DNA of 5,306 nucleotides, from NCBI GenBank assembly GCA_008501835.1, contig QQUB01000691.1, positions 1-5,306 on the forward strand, written 5' to 3'. Shown here in pieces: positions 5,083 through 5,306 of this stretch. The position numbers were made by a program, and so were the translations under genes. Below the pieces are notes generated by a model. The model searched no databases. It saw only the letters and a list, made by a program, of their open reading frames with translations, and had not been told where the DNA came from. Each line of letters opens with the position of its first letter. Position 1 is the stretch's first letter. The stretch comes from Bacteroidota bacterium (GTDB lineage Bacteria > Bacteroidota > Bacteroidia > Chitinophagales > Saprospiraceae).

Positions 5083-5306
5083 CCTTTTTACTCAATTTTC
5101 TGCTCGGGTTAGTAGCTGCCTTTTTGGGTTTACTGCCACCTTCGATGTTAAATATGACGGCTGCCAGAACCGCCCTGGAAAAGGATACTGCAGCTGCTGT
5201 CAGATTTGCACTGGGAGCCTCTTCTGTTGTGTTATTTCAATGTTATTTTGCCATTCTGCTTACCCGGTATATAAGTACATTTCCTACACTTATTGATACG
5301 CTGCAA
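5079..5306 (+). CDS. Probable LysE-family membrane transporter (3'-truncated by window edge)
   Basis: The first 76 residues are visible and the frame is still open at the last base. The start at 5079 is firm: an in-frame stop lies at 5049-5051 and there is no other start codon between. Residues about 3-20 form a hydrophobic segment ending in LLPPSMLNMTAAR (18-30), then a short polar stretch, then a second hydrophobic segment (about 43-64). A hydrophobic helix ending in a PPG-x-N-like motif followed by a second helix is the N-terminal layout of LysE/RhtB-type exporters, which extrude amino acids and related small molecules. The usual glycine after PP is serine here. The substrate cannot be predicted from this fragment. 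It has its own candidate promoter and lies beyond a terminator, so it is not part of the division operon. An unrelated polytopic protein remains possible. Confidence 0.6.
   Translation, partial: MTFLLNFLLGLVAAFLGLLPPSMLNMTAARTALEKDTAAAVRFALGASSVVLFQCYFAILLTRYISTFPTLIDTLQ

Overview
The window is a chromosomal piece of a Bacteroidota (Bacteroidetes-type) genome. It holds the 3' end of the division and cell wall (dcw) cluster and the start of an unrelated membrane protein gene. The assignment rests on the gene order murC-ftsQ-ftsA-ftsZ, on an FtsZ tail ending in PAYLRR plus NSFLHDNVD, on the absence of Shine-Dalgarno sequences (starts are preceded by A/T-rich DNA), and on a TAnnTTTG-type -7 promoter box. 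The class within the phylum cannot be fixed from this window.

Layout, all genes on the + strand: 1-911 is the C-terminal two thirds of murC (peptidoglycan precursor synthesis). 922-1704 is ftsQ, 10 nt after murC. 1705-1962 is a 258-nt spacer packed with three different short-period repeat arrays. 1963-3282 is ftsA and 3355-4812 is ftsZ. 4813-5078 is a 266-nt spacer with a strong intrinsic terminator, a perfect A/T-only inverted repeat, a fourth short-period array, a pyrimidine-rich stretch and a candidate promoter. 5079-5306 is the start of a LysE-type membrane transporter, cut by the window edge.

Functionally, MurC adds L-Ala to UDP-MurNAc. FtsQ is the bitopic periplasmic scaffold of the divisome. 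FtsZ forms the cytokinetic ring and FtsA ties it to the membrane through a C-terminal amphipathic helix. The terminator after ftsZ marks the end of this transcription unit.

The most unusual feature is not a gene. Both long spacers carry arrays in which a fixed core recurs at an exact period (7, 9, 7 and 7 nt) with freely varying bases between: CAGTNNN, TGRAACNNN, CGNAACN and ATTCNNN. Ordinary tandem duplication would copy the variable bases as well, so this pattern needs another explanation. No mobile element, CRISPR array, tRNA or rRNA was seen.
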